This document shows, in pieces, positions 46,140 to 59,277 of a stretch of 64,000 nucleotides of DNA. The notes below the pieces were generated by a model. It had not been told where the DNA came from. It did no database searches and saw nothing but the letters and a program-made list of their open reading frames with translations. This stretch comes from Ulva prolifera. Taxonomy: Eukaryota > Chlorophyta > Ulvophyceae > Ulvales > Ulvaceae. Both the position numbers and the translations under genes were made by a program. The stretch's first letter is position 1. Every line of letters begins with the position of its first letter. The stretch spans positions 336,856-400,855 of the forward strand of contig CM041198.1 in NCBI GenBank assembly GCA_023078555.1, read 5' to 3'.

Positions 46140-47732
46140 GGGCGACAGCGCTGGGACTGCTGACCACGCGCTACCGTGCGAACAAACCCACATGTTGTCA
46201 CAGCTGTGCCATGATGCACACGGAAACTGTAGCGCGCCGCGTATATTCTTGCTGCGGAGTTGCCAGCAGCTCGAAGCGATCGTACCGCCGCACGAGGGGG
46301 ACGGAGCATCAGGGGGGAAGGAGGGGCACCACAGGCCGGCGCAGACACTCTAGCAAGTAGCCCAGGGGAGCACCATGTCGTGGTGAATGTGATGATGATA
46401 CATGCACTGGGGGTGAATGTGTCGTTCGGCGGTGAGCATGGGCGGCAAAGAGCTGCTGAGCACAGGAAGCAGTACGATTGGGAGAATTCCGCTGATAGGC
46501 CGCAGTGTGAGCCTGTGCCGCTTTCCATCGAGTCGTACGGGAAGCTCGGGGTGAGAGCAGGGGAGTACGTATGGGACTTGAGAGACGCTAAATAATATTG
46601 CTGCGTCAGAGTGTCCAAGTCGGTGATTGTGATGGGTGCATACAAAGGGCTTCCCTGTGTAGTGCACAAGTGAAATGCAATCATGCATGCGCAGACGTTG
46701 ACCGCCATTGCCCGCACTTGCGGCGATTTCGCCCCCGGATTCGATGCGAAGGTGGCTGAGTTGTGAGTGCTGTGATGGCCATGCCACGCATCGTCGCTAA
46801 AGGTGGTCAGCCCTTAGATGGTGTTTGTAGTGTGCTTGAGTTTGAACTCAATGGATCCGGTAGGTGGACCTTCTGATTGAAACTTTGGGGCGCAATGCTT
46901 TGCAGTATGCTTTGGTGCTCTGCCATCCAATGGCCCGAGGTTTCATACTATGTTATTCGGTATGTGGCGCAGGCCTGAGATGCTGCAGCTGGGTAGCACG
47001 CTGCTCAGGAAACACTGGCAGGGGGCCAGTCTTTGCACCTGCGTCAGGCCATGCCCAGTGTTTACAAAGATGCGGTCTGCTGCGATCCCGCCAATGAGGC
47101 GCCCAATTCAGGAGGACTGGACCGGCAGCGGCCTTGCAAATGATATACTGCCGCACTGGAAGCTTCCGCCAGGCTGAGTAGGTGCTACGTGCAGCAGTTC
47201 TTCTGTCGAAGTTGGAGCTTTGCGTGATGTGCCGATGCAGTGCTTTGACGCACTCATCACTGGCCATGAACGCGATCTGCTCATGTGCCTTGCTAAGAAC
47301 GAAGATGTATTCAGCCAGAGCATCTTCTCGATAATCAACGCCGGCTGCATGGCTCGCCCCACTGCTGTGCAGTACCCGCGCTGTCGTGTTCCCACTCACC
47401 CACTGCCATGCACTGCGTTCGGCTGGTAACGAAGTGCGCTAACAAGAAGCAACGCAAACTTGACCAACAGATGAAGCATGTGCCATGAATACGGTCATCA
47501 AATGTGGTACCGTGAGGACCAGAGCGATCGAGGCACATTCTACTGCATTGACTGGATCCCGAGCCATGTTGCATCATCGGGGCGTACCTGGCGCACGCCT
47601 TCGCAGCAGTTAGCCTAAACCACTGACTTTGTTAAGCATGCAGTGCGGCATACAGTTGATCTGCTGTGGTTGCGTGTGTCGAGGCATCTACCAGGCAACA
47701 GCGTTCTCCAGAAAACGTACTCGATCGCGTCA
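46140..47732. other. Intergenic region upstream of VPS33
   Basis: A minus ORF at 46953-47399 (about 148 codons) and shorter plus ORFs overlap. None has a recognisable motif. VPS33 promoter and leader should be at the right end. Confidence 0.35.
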
Positions 47733-50700
47733 ATGAAAGTGTCCCTCCCGCCTCTCCCCTGCCTAGATGGGCTCATCAACCTGAATTACCTCAGGTACGT
47801 TGACCTACGTGCATTCGGCGTCATCTCATGCTTGTCAAGTAGATGCTGACATTGTGCCTTCTGCAGGGAGTCCCTGCGTTTGGGAGTACAGAAAGTGTGC
47901 CAAGAGTTCGATGATAGCGCTGTGCTCTTCGTCGAAGAGAGCCTGTATGAGCCGATGCTCAAAAGCTACCTCGGTACCCCAGAGAAAGCCTTTGAGGAGC
48001 TGGACTTACCGATCACCCATGCTCAGCCACTCAGTGCTTCGGGCATGTCGGCATCAACAGTGTCCCAAGTACAGCAACACCCAAAGGTAGTGTTCATTGT
48101 GAGGAACAGCCCCTTTTCGGCACAGCTCGTCGCCCATTACATAGCTGAAATCCGCCGGTGTGTCCATCAGTCTCCAGCGCACCGGCTGTGGTACCTGAGT
48201 ACCACAGCTCAGCTCCTTGAGCATGCATCAGTACTTGCCTCTGCATGCAGCCTCTGGGAGAAGCGGACGGCTAGAGCTCCCGCGACAGCTGGGCAGCCCG
48301 CCTTCTGGGTGTCAGTCTACCCAGAGGTCAGTCAAGTGTTCCATCGCATCCTGAGCACTGCTGGCGAATCAGCCTGCACCAAGACCTCGGACCTACCGCT
48401 ACACTTCTTTCCGTTTGACCGAGATGTCCTGAGTATGCACCGGCCGCAAGTCCTGAAGGAGCTGCTCACAGACTCCAACCCGGCAGCGCTCGACGAGACC
48501 GCCCTGGTGTGTGCCTCGCCCCTTGCCAGCCGTGACTTGCTTGGAGCATCTCCTGGTCCATCTTGGGATTGCCTGCCATCCGATTTGGTCATGGTGTAGT
48601 CAGTGTGGCTGTGAGAGAGTGCACCGGAGAGGCTGGACTGCTGCCTCTCACTTGTGTTACCTGGCCTCATGGCGGGGCCGTGCTGTTGCACACTCCAGTG
48701 TATTTGTTCTGTGCAACAACACGTGGCAATGCAAATGGTAGCATTCTGGCTAGGCAGCAGTGGTTCATGCCAGGCAGCCACGTCAGGCTGGACCGAGCTC
48801 CCCAGACTCCTGCACGAGTCCTCCACTCCCCAACCCTGCTGCACCTCAACTAGAAAGCGGCCCCTTCTGTGCCCCACCGTCTCCACCCTCACCGCCCAGC
48901 TCGTGCAATCACAAGCGCAGTAATGGTGAATCGCAATGTCTCATCGATGCGTGCTTCGCTGTCGCCGCGCCTGCACGCCTCCGCCTGCGAACGACACGGC
49001 ACGCTGGCGAGCCTGTCCCATCTGCGTGAGGCGCCAGCGGCCCCGGCGCGTGCAGGCACTGCTGGCGTTTGCGTCGCAGCACGGCATGCCGCAGCGCATC
49101 CAGGCCGTTGGCCGGCACAGCTGCGTCGTCGCGGAGCTGTTCCGCGGCAGCCTGCGTGACCTCGACGCCGCCGCCGCGCCCGCCGCGCTGCAGGAGACCA
49201 CCATGGCCAAGTGGGTCATCTTCGACCGCTGCGCCGACCTGCTCACCCCGCTGCTGAGCCAGCTCACCATCGAGGGCCGCCTCGACGAGCTGCAGAACAC
49301 GGCACCCAAGACGGGCTGGCTCGCCCCGGAGCGCGACGCCGGTGCCGCCCCCGCCCCCGCCCGCCTACGTAGCCCTGCCTGACTCCCCTCGCAGCCCCGG
49401 GTGCCCGCCGGCTGCGGTGTATGCATGCTGACGGCACGCGTGCTGGCCTGTGATTCGGGTGCATGCTGTGCTGCCGATTGTTCTGCGGAGTGGCTCGCAG
49501 GGGTACTCGGAGGGCAGGCTGTAGGGTCGTCTCGGGAGCGGCTGCAGGTACGGGGCTGCTGCGGCAGGATGGGTGACAAGGCGTTCGTGCAGCAGGACAG
49601 GGATCGATCACCGTGTGTGGCCGCGGCCAACGGTCAACGACCAAAGCAGAACGTGCATGCATACGTATGCCGTGTGTGCGGCCATGCGGTCAGTTGCGTT
49701 GCAGCTTCCGGCGCTCGGAGCTGCCGACGCACTGCCGCACACTGCAGCTGCAGTCTCCGCGTGGCACGCCGTGGCATGCGCACAGCGCTGGGAACTGTGG
49801 CTTTGCGGCGCGGGAGCGCGCCCACCGGCCACTCCCCGTGCATCGGGCCCGCATCACGGCGCACGGCCGACACCTCACGGTGGCGTGGGTGCAGACTCGG
49901 ACGCACGCGTGGCGGGCGTGCGCATGCTGCTGCACCAGACGACGCCGGAGTGGGCGGCCTGGCGGGAGCTGCACGTGCAGAGCCTGCCGGACATGCAGGC
50001 GCACACCCTGACGCTCGAGCACAAGCGCCGCGACGCCGGCGCCGCCGAGGGCTGGATCCAGGCCAACTACCTCCGCTACCTGCAGGTGTGCGGACCCTCC
50101 CCGGGGCACCGTCTGCGCATACGCGGCGTGTTGCGGCCACGCACACTCCCTGCGCTGCAATCGCACCATTCCTTGTGCCGCCATGTCCGCCAGGGCTCCT
50201 GCTGTGCTAGGAGATGGTCCCATGTCGCTGTGGTGCACATGCGCCGATGCAGTGGCGCACTGGCCCACAATGATGTTGTGGCGGTTTGCGAGTCTGCTCT
50301 GGCAGCCACCACGCGGTGGTCCGTCCGCATGCACCTTGCCACGACCGCGTCCCTCCGCGACAGCTGTTTACGCCGCCCAGCCCCTCCGCCACCACCGCCG
50401 CTGCTGCAGAGGCCGCTACACCACCTCGGCAAGGACATGCTCGACGCCCTGCAGCCACTCGGCACCGTGTCGGAGCAGCACGCCAGCGAGATGGAGGCGC
50501 TCGAGCCGCGCCGCGAGTCCATCTGGGGCGCCTCCTCCAGCCCCGCGCCGGAGATGCTGCTGCGCCTCGTGCTCGCCGGCGCGCCGATGCTGACGTGCCT
50601 GCGCCGCCTGCTGCTCACGATCGCGATGCGCGGGGCCCTCCCGGAGCCCGCGTTCCTGGAGTGCGGGCGCGTGCTGCTGGAGGCCTTTGGCGCACACCAC

Positions 50701-52779
50701 GTCCTCACACTCACCGCCCTCGAGGCCGCAGGTGTGCCGCCGCCGCTGCCGTGCGCCGCTTCGCCGGTGCTGCGCAGCTGCGGTGCCGCTTGGACTGTCG
50801 CGCCCTGGGCGGCGCTCGATGCGCCACATGATCTGCCCCACATGTGAAGGGGAATCTGTGTCTGGAAGGTGGGGGGGGGGGGGGGTCCCCATAAGAAGTG
50901 CACGAACGGTACGATGTCGGCGCAATAAACGCGCTGTTGACTGTCCACTCGCCCTTGTACCGTCCGTCGTTGTTCCTGTCAGGGTTCCGCGTGGGCAGCA
51001 TGCTGTGCGGTGCAGGCCTGCTGGTGCGCAAGACACAGCACGCGGGGCCCAAGGTGAGCAGCAGCCTCGCGGCGGTGCGCCTCCTGTTTGAGAAGGCCGA
51101 CGAGAACCAGCGCGGCAACCGGGACTCCCTGCAGCTCGCCTCGCTCCTCACAGACAGCAACCAGGCCGCGCAGGACCCCTCAGCCACGGGCCTGCCGTAC
51201 GGCCGCTACCACCCCATCAGCATGCTCCTCATCCGGCAGGCGCTGATGCCTTACGCGCCGTCCTGGATGGGGGTACGCCGCCAGCACACCGCCCACGCGG
51301 CCTCGCTTGTGCACTGTGTTCCACTTCACTTCCATAGGGCATCACAGGCCTCATGCTGGCTCCTGTGGCAGCTAGAGCCACGATGCCGTGCTTCCAGATG
51401 TTCATCCCCCCCCCGCTGTGCTGAACAGCATGCCAAACTGCTGCTTTGACCTTGTGTCAGGTTCATGCACGGCATGCATGCCGCGCTTCGGAGACCGGGC
51501 TCTTGAGGTTGAGGAAAGCCGTGGCGATCCGGGCTGAGGGAGGCTTGGCCCGCCCCTTGCTGCTTGTCCCTTGTCATGCGTGCTCAGCCGTTCTGCGGCT
51601 GCGTCGCCTCGCCCAACGCCTCCGTGGGTACAGCATGACCATGCCGCAGCCTATAGATGCGGTGCTGCATTTCATCAGAGCCCCATAGGATGCTTCAGAG
51701 GCGGCTGTGCAGAGGCGCACATGCCACTGTCATGGTTTGCCTGCGGGACTGAGCCTTGCGTGTCTACAAGGTTCCGCCGACCTCAAAGCAGGCAGCACTG
51801 CTCCGTTGTTGTGCCTGTTGCAGAGCTAGAGCCACCTGCACATGCCGTTACTGTATCACGGCTCACCACCATCGTGTTGTACTCTTGGGACAGCCTGAGT
51901 CAGGTTTTAAGCTGGGTTGTGTGGCCGCTGCAGAAGCACTTGCAGGCGTGCAGCTTGTGCCAGGGCCGCGGGGCCGCAACAGCGGACGTGCTGGCGTCGT
52001 ACGCGGTCACTGAGACCGACGACGCCCGGCTGCTGATGCCGAAGAAGCAGAACCGCGAAACCCCGCTGGGCCAGCAGCAGGGACAGCCCTCCGCAGGCAC
52101 GCCCCCCCTCTCCAGCTGCTTGCAGCGTCGCCCTCGTGACCGTCTGTTTGCAGAACCTGAGCTTGCGGATACTGTGCATTGCCGGGCAATCGCCGGGCCG
52201 ATATCGCGTGAACCTGCCCTGGCAGAGCTGCTCCTAGTCTGGAGTGGCCTTCGTGCGTGCACGTGTGCCACAGCTGCTGTGGCCGTGGCTCGAGCTTCGT
52301 GGTCATCGCCAAGATCAGGCATCAGATGTCAAGCCGCCGCTCGTGCAGATGGCCACACGTTCATCCTCTGCTGCCTGCACCATGCTGCTTGAGCATTGAA
52401 TCCCGACGCCACTGCAACGATGTCATGATTCATCCCCTGCACATGCCATTGCCACCCACTCCGCTGCCGGCGTCCTCGCAGCACTCGGCACGGTCCCCCG
52501 CACGCCGCCTGTGACCACGCATCCCCGGCCAGCATGTCACGCGCAGGCGTGCATGCAGAGGGTGTGCCGCCACAGACGGTGCTGATTGTCATGCTGGGGG
52601 GCTGCACGTACGCGGAGATGACGTCGCTGCGGCTCGCGCTCGCACGGCAGCCGCTCAACGTGCGCCCCGTCATCCTCACGACGGACATCGTCACCAGCAA
52701 CCGCGTCATCGACTCCTTCATCCCGCCCCCCGCGAAGCTCGCGGACGCCGACGCCGTGCACACGATGAACACACTGTGA
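47733..52779 (+). CDS. VPS33: VPS33, Sec1/Munc18-family tethering-complex subunit
   Basis: Eight exons (47733-47794, 47867-48506, 49056-49341, 49895-50085, 50410-50731, 51016-51272, 51964-52096, 52559-52779) give 703 residues with all phases consistent. VPS33 is the SM protein of HOPS/CORVET and templates SNARE assembly at the vacuole or late endosome. Landmarks in order are KVVFIVRNSPFSAQLVAHYI, LPLHFFPFDRDVLSMHRP, the SM core WVIFDRCADLLTPLLSQLTI, HVLTLTALEAAGLLVRKTQ, and the C-terminal TVLIVMLGGCTYAEMTSLRL with VILTTDIVTSN. The short exon 7 (ARLLMPKKQNRE) is the least certain in its 5' edge. The last intron uses a GC donor (GCAG|GCACGC) that restores QPSAEGVPPQTVL. A G tract (50871-50885) lies in intron 5. 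It converges on a Qa-SNARE gene. Confidence 0.9.
50871..50885. repeat. Poly-G homopolymer, 15 nt, in VPS33 intron 5
   Basis: A G run on the sense strand of the intron. Confidence 0.85.
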
Positions 52780-54782
52780 ACGCCAGGCTGCACACGAGGC
52801 AACCCCAACCCACCGCCGCGATTGCTCCAGGCTTCACCGGTCGCATCGGGACCAGAAGTATCACCTGACGGCTCTTGTCTAAGAGTCAGGCATGGGACGT
52901 CTTGCCCGGTGATTGATTCTGTGAAGCTGAGTATCTCTAGTCCGAGGCGGCCGCGATGTTGAGGGCAGGTGTTCTGTGGCTGTCCCTCACCTGGCGCTGC
53001 CATGGCCACCTTGACCTGCGGCCACTCTGCGGAGCAGCCCTGCCTTGTCAACCTTTGCAGGCCCCACCACACGGTGATGATCCGATGCCCACTGTGGAGC
53101 TGCTTCAGCTTGGTCGATCGCGGGGGCGCAGCATGAGTTTGGAGTGACTGTGGGGCAGTAGCCCGCAGCGATTCTGCAGCGCGAGCTTGAGCCATGTTGT
53201 ACATGCTGTCGATGTGCAGCCTGCTGCGGCCAGAAAGTCACAGCAGCAGCTGGCCAGGCCAGCACAGCGGCGAGCATGTGACGGAGTCCTGGGGAAGCAT
53301 CTAAGGCTCTGGTGTCCAGGGCAAAGGCCTCTGCCTGCGGCAGTTGACAGCACGTGCAACTCGTTATGGGGACAATGAAGTCATCCAGTGGCTACCGGCC
53401 GTAGAGGCTTGTGAGCTGCGCTGCCTCACTCGTGCATGTGCTAGCGCATGTTGGCCAGACGCATCAGCGTTGCCGGGGGGGGGGGGGGGGGGGGGGGCTC
53501 GTCATTGCATGTATTTGTGTATAGCAATGAGGCGATGGTAGCAATCACAGGCGCCCAGACCTTTGGTTTGCGCCATTCCAGTCCGAAATGGCTTGTGTTG
53601 TCGATAGATGGGCCCAGCACTGCGATCGGTGTGAGAGGACGGCTGGATATGCGTGTGAGTCAATTGTGAACGTAGGTGCTGTCGAAAGCAGTTTTTCTTG
53701 TTTGAGTAATCTGAGGAAGCGTCCTGCTCACAAATGGTTGCTACCTTCAATTCAGTCGAGATTGTGTATGTAGCCTGTAACATCACAGTGGGCTCTGCTC
53801 TCACGTCGCTGTTCACAACGGTGCATAATATTACAGAATTTGGCACCTCTCAGCCTAGAGAAAACTGCCATGATCACGCTGAAGGTCTAAAGTGGCATTT
53901 CTGTGGTGGAGCTGCAAACAGCTGGGCTGCCAGGACACGCTTGGGTGGCATCGATGCCGTGCGACACACGCGCTGCAACTCATCATCAAATGTGTCTGGG
54001 AATGTGTCAGTCGCTGTGGGAGCTGCAGTGTGCACGGCCCCTCTGATGCTGCAGTTGCCAGCCAAACCACCTCTGCATGACACTGCACCTCATACTGTCC
54101 TTGTGTGTCCCGACCTATGTGCCAACCCCCCCTGGGGATGCTTCTTCCAGCGCCACATGACTGCCAGCCACAAGGCATGCAGATCTGCTTTCACGCATGC
54201 TCTGTGCACAATCTACACCGCCTACTCCCAAAGTCTAGCTGAACAGCACACATTCCACGTCCCACCGTGCTGCACATGCCTTGAAGGCATGATCCCTCTG
54301 GTACAAAAGCTGCCGCGGGGCTTGTACCAGGGTGACACCCAATGCTCTGACCGTGGGTGCCACCCGTCTCATCGCCGCACAGCAGCCCCTGCATTGCGGC
54401 AGGCTTGCATGTTTGTATCCTACACCCTCAGTCAGCTACACCGCAACTGCAGGTCACGCTGACGGCCCCCGGGACGCTGTTCGGGAATTCAACATGACTG
54501 CAGCCGGCCGCCGTGTGTTTGCATTTACGCGCCCGATCTTCTTGCACGGCAGTACAGCCGTGCAGGCTCTGTATCTATCGCCTATCTCAAAGCTGATTTT
54601 TGTCAAGGAGCCAAGATCGATTGTGGAGGGTGGGTCAGGGGGGGGGCGGACGGGAGGGGAGGTCGGGGGTGTGAGGGCACATCTGCCATGCACACACAGC
54701 AATGGACTCATTGCCGGGGCGGAAGCCCCCCTGGGGTTGCAGGCGCCGCCGCAAAGAGTGAGCCGGGGTGACTGTGCTGGCT
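52780..54782. other. 2-kb convergent region between VPS33 and Qa-SNARE genes
   Basis: This contains a 23-nt G tract (53475-53497). A plus ORF from ATG at 53734 to 54462 runs 242 codons without interruption in moderate-GC sequence. It is Cys/Ser/His-rich, has no hydrophobic signal or family motif, and lies where 3' UTRs would be. I treat it as unproven. Confidence 0.35.
53475..53497. repeat. Poly-G homopolymer, 23 nt
   Basis: An uninterrupted G run on the plus strand downstream of VPS33. Confidence 0.85.
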
Positions 54783-56998
54783 TTAAATCTTGACAAACAG
54801 CATGACAACAAAGAGGACGGCGATCGCGATGAGCAGCACGAAGATGCAGGTGGCCATCGCGCCGCCCTTGCTCGCCTCGTGCGCCCGCCGGATGTGCTCC
54901 ACGCCGCGCTCCACGTGCTCCGCGGCCACGGACACGTTCTGGTCGATGCGGTCGACCATGCTGCCCTGCTCGACGACAAGCACGGAGATGTCCCGCATGA
55001 CCTCCTGCACCTCGGTGACCTCCTTGATGAGCTCCGCAATCGCGCCGTCCCGCTGCTCGTACTCCTGCTGGATGCTGTTCAGCTGGGCCATCTGCTGCTG
55101 CGTGTACGCCGGCGTCGGCTCCGCCAGCTGGCTGAAGATGGCGTCCATGCGGCCGCGGTCAACGCCTGGCACTGCAGGCACGGCACGCAGCCGTCAGAAG
55201 ACAACGTGGAACCCCTTGGCGCTGTCTGTGGAGTTGTGTCTTGTTAGGTTCGGTGCACGGCTACGTATGGCGACCCTTGCAGAGCGCAGGAGGTAGGCCC
55301 GTGAGATGCACGCGGCCGAGGGATGGCATGCACCGGCGTCTGTGCGAACTGATGTGGCTGGTGACCGGATCCCAAGCAGTTTCGCGGGTTGGGCAGCATG
55401 GACACGCCCGAGTGCCCTGCGGGCCAGGGCCGGGCATGTGTGACTCAATCTCATACGATCCCAAATCGAGAGCGGACAGCTGTGACATTACTCAGCTGGA
55501 GCAGGATTAGACAGAACAAGGACAGGCACAATCGAGCCGCATCGCCCAGCCCTGCTTGCACCACTCTCCATTTGACCCGCCTACACACGTGTGCACGTGC
55601 GGGTGGGTCCTGCGTGTGCGAGAGGATCATCAGCACCATGGCAGCAGTGGAGTGCAGGCACTGTGGCTCCGCCTGGGGCACACCTCCCTGGTTGGCCCGC
55701 GACTGGATGTCCCGAATCTCCTGGCGATTGAGCTCCATGGCGATGTCGTTGAGCGCGGTGGCTTTGGCGCGCTTGATGCGAGCCGCTACCGATGTCGAGT
55801 CCCCGCCCTCGCCGGCGTGGCTCGGCAGCGCGAGCACCATGTCGTGGATCCGCCGTATTCTAGCGCGCAGTGCACCACGCTTCTCTTCCACCTGTTGGTG
55901 CTGCCCCTTGTTCTGCCCAAATAGGTCCTGCAGCAGGGACGTCTGTCATGCGATTCAGCCCGGGGGAAATGACGTGTGTCCTGATGTCTGCTTTGACAGC
56001 TGTAGAGTTTGGTCGGGCGGAGGCACCAGGCAGATTGAGCTGTCATGTGATGTGGCTGGTGTAAGTGCGGAGGATGATGCTGATGCAGCGGCTGCATGTG
56101 AAACAGCTGAGGGCAGCAGGGCATCACTAATTGCAAGGGAGGCATGTTCTGGGGCCCATGTGGCCGTGCTCTGGCGCAAAGCTGCGATCGCTGTTGCAGC
56201 TGATGTATGCATGTCGCACAGGAATGTGTGCACACAGGGAATCCCTTGTCTCACTGACGTTTTCAACACTTCCATTCCTGACTTCGTGCACCATGGTGCT
56301 TTGGTGATCCAATGATCAAAGCATCTGCCTGGCTGAACTGGGCGTGCAGGCTCACCTATGCGGAAGCTATTTCATGGTGGCAAGCATGACACTATGCGGT
56401 GACCATGCGAATATGAAGTGCATGTGGAGTCCGGAGCAGGGCTACCGTCTGTGACTGTGCTCACCTCAATGCAAAGGTGAACAAGGGCATGGAGATCGCA
56501 CTTCTTGAGCAGCATTCTGCAGTCGGGACAGGGCCGCCATATCTGCCCGTGCTGCTTGTAGCTGTGAGTTGATGTTCTGCTCTGCTGCCATCAGTGGGTC
56601 TTTCACTGGCAGCATCTCCACTGTCACCGCGTCACTGGGCCCTTGTTCAGCATCCAGCAATCGCGCCTCGTCCGAGTCATCGAACGCTTTCCTCAACCTC
56701 TCTGCTGCGGCATGATTTGCAGCGCTTGCCCTGCAGTAACACACCGTGATCAAGTGCGCAGTGGCACTGCAGAGCTGGTGCCCACGACATCGACGCTCCG
56801 AGCTGCTACAGAGCTTGTCCTCTTGCAAATCAGCTGCAGCCTCATCCCCGATACTTTGGGAAATTTTGACATGCCGTGTGCTATCTGAGAGGCACACCCT
56901 CTGTTCGGATGCAGAGCTTCCCACTTCTCCTTATACACCTTTGTCCGGTCACGCACATACCCGGTGGGTATGCGAGCAGTTTTGCGCATGGTCACCAT
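54783..56998 (-). CDS. SYP4: Qa-SNARE, syntaxin-16/SYP4 (Tlg2)-like
   Basis: Four exons (56998-56898, 56730-56502, 55927-55684, 55171-54783) give 320 residues in consistent phase. Syntaxin-16/SYP4 drives fusion at the trans-Golgi/early endosome. The N-terminus has the VRDRTKVYKEKW segment resembling the family's N-peptide region. DAVTVEMLPVKDPL matches the conserved start of the Habc region. The SNARE motif runs from about residue 225 (ELIKEVTEVQEVMRDISVLV) through the zero-layer Gln in VEQGSMVDRIDQNV. A single C-terminal anchor (CIFVLLIAIAVLFVVMLFVK) ends at the lumenal tip. VDRID rather than the IDRIE of plasma-membrane syntaxins supports the SYP4 assignment. It converges on VPS33. Confidence 0.88.
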
Positions 56999-59190
56999 AC
57001 TGAGCCGCTCCTATGACTACGATGAATAGCGAGCTGATTCGGAGTGCACTCCAACTCTCCGAACAAGTTGGTCAGAGGGAAGACATTAGCGTGTTATGTA
57101 AGGTCTACATCTGAAATGCACTCATTAGCATGAACGACACGGAAATGACTAGAAGGAACTAGGTAGCCAGAAGGGGCACATTTGAGCATTCCTTAAGTCC
57201 TCTGTGCCAGCCGCGAGTGCATGCACTTGCTCGCCGGAATCTATGAGCACAAACGCCCCTCCAGCCACTGAGCGTTCTTCAAGCTTCACAGTAACTCGAT
57301 CGTAACGCAACAACTACGATCACCGACGAAGGAGAGCCCGCAAGGTGATTTGCATGCAAGCGCATATTCCTTGATTCATCTCTTTCTGTATATGCAGAGG
57401 TGATCTCATTGCAACATGAACCTTGCAGTCAGTTCAAATTGCCAAAAAGTTGTATGGCGTTCATGCCACTGCTGCTACCGCTGTGATAGCGAACAAGCAT
57501 TGCTGCTCACATCTGTTAGGATTTCTGCTGCCTCTGGACAAAGCTTGCCTGCCTGTGTTGAGAGCCACAAAAGTACAAAAGTAAGGCGAAGATCAGGCAA
57601 AACGCCAGGACAAGCGTGTTGAGGTGGTGCAGTGTGATATGCTTGAGCGCATTGGCGGGAACAGTGGCTCCCATACCACTCCAAATGCGCACTATGAGTA
57701 CCAAGACAGCAGGGCCTGGGACCTTTGAATGTTCTTGATTGCTTCCTGAGCGGACGTCTTCATGGGCCATGTGGCTGACTAGTCACACCAGCTGGTGTAT
57801 CAGCATCATGTTGCGTGGGAACATGCTGGCTAAAATCTGGCCACGCTCCAACGTATCAACACAACCCTGTGAGTTGCGTACGGTTGTCTGAAGGGGGGCT
57901 CCACGTGGTATACCCCTTCGACACATGTATTCCAGCCAGTCTGGAGTTGTCAAGGTCCGCTAAGGCCATGGCCAAGTGAATGCTGACTTACTTTACTTGA
58001 CACCGGCCCCGTATGTCGGAGTTGTCGATGTCCAAATGGATATGGCTGACTGCATGCACCATGCGAGCTCTGTGCACGTCGGGCACTTCGGCTACACCAC
58101 GCTCCAGCCCTCATGCATGGGCGGTTGCGAGACAGAGGCTGCTGCACTCCAGCAAGGCGGCTACAGTGGCATCGGTCGCTTGTGGCCAGCGCTGTAGCAG
58201 GTCTGCTTCGCGCATATACGTTCTCCGCCGCCTCATGCGTGAGCCCGCGAGCTCAAGTGCGGTCGCGGCGATTGCCCGGCGCACTGGGTTGCCACAGCTG
58301 CTTCTCCGTGGGTGCCCCACCGGCATTGGGTCCGGGCGGAGGCAGCTATTCTCGAAAGGCCCGGGGCTGCGGGAGCGTGGCGGCGGCGGCAGTGCGGAAC
58401 GGCGCAGGGCTTCTGATGCCTGCTGTGCAGCGGCACGGTCGCAGACGCTTGCTGGAGCGCCGGAGCAATTGCTAGGTCGCAGACGCAATTGCTAGTCACA
58501 CATCAAGGTGCCTCAGGTGTGGGGCAGACTTCTGTGCGTATGTGGCAGGCCAGCTGCAGGGGGGCTGTGGCGCGGCTTGAGCTGGTGCTACATAGGACCA
58601 CCATGGTGGGCTGTCAGGCCTGACGTGCCCCTGAAACACGAATTTCTGGGGCAGCTGCGGGGTGGTGAAAGTTGGTGTGGACTGAGCGCTGTCGTGACTG
58701 CGTGAGTGTTGGGTCCAGGCCCCGGGGGCGGCCGCAGGCAGTGTTGGGCGAGCACAACAGGTCCGGCGGCGCCGAATTTGGGTGGGTGGCAGGCTCGGTG
58801 ACAAAAGTAGATGTCAACTATCAATGCAGTGCAGTCACTGTAGAGTTACACCGCTGGGCTGCAATCAATGTGGAGTTACACCGCTGGGCTTTGGCATACA
58901 TGTGCAGCCATGATCTGCAGGAAGCCACGCTCAGGCACACAGCCTACCAGAGGTGTGTTCAGTCTGCCAGGCTGCCCTCAGCGTTTTGGCTGTCAGGCAG
59001 GAACAAGTAGGGCCGTCGACAGAGCATGGGTGGGTCATTATGGCTAGGGACGTGGCAACAGGGGGCTGCCACCGACATCTTCCCACACTTCCTCAGCAGT
59101 TTTCCACGCAAATCGTACAACACTGTGTCTCATGCGTCAGGTCAGCGGTCACAAATGCCCTACACGAGAGGGCACGAGCACAGCAAAATG
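56999..59190. other. 2.2-kb intergenic region
   Basis: The left 400 bp is AT-richer and should be the Qa-SNARE promoter. A minus ORF at 57516-57770 (84 codons) contains one hydrophobic helix (LVLAFCLIFALLLYFCG) and might be a small membrane protein, but nothing else supports it. Arg/Ala-rich ORFs on both strands cover 58.0-58.5 kb. A 30-bp repeat (TAGAGTTACACCGCTGGGCT and a second copy) lies at 58841-58890. Confidence 0.35.
59185..59188 (-). terminator. Pol III T-run of tRNA-Pro
   Basis: Four A on the plus strand (TTTT on the coding strand) three bases after the tRNA 3' end. Confidence 0.6.
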
Positions 59191-59277
59191 GGGGCAAGCC
59201 GAGAATTGAACTCGGGACCTCTCGCAATCTCGAACTATGTTCCCTAAGCGAGAATCATACCACTAGACCACATGCCC
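59191..59277 (-). tRNA. trnP-AGG: tRNA-Pro(AGG) with 15-nt intron
   Basis: On the minus strand the acceptor GGGCATG pairs with CTTGCCC with one T-T mismatch. The D-arm reads GTCTAGTGGTATGATTC. The anticodon loop is TTAGGG, followed by a 15-nt intron (59227-59241) at the canonical site after position 37, then T and GCGAGA. The T-arm CCGAGTTCAATTCTCGG is intact. Anticodon AGG would be modified to IGG. The discriminator is C, and CCA is not encoded. Confidence 0.95.

Noticed and set aside
49401-50210. 269-codon plus ORF inside VPS33
   Set aside because: It is out of frame with the exon at 49895-50085, which has clear Sec1/Munc18 alignment.
53734-54462. 242-codon plus ORF from an ATG
   Set aside because: It is uninterrupted and tempting, but has no domain or family match and lies in a convergent 3' region; kept only as a note.
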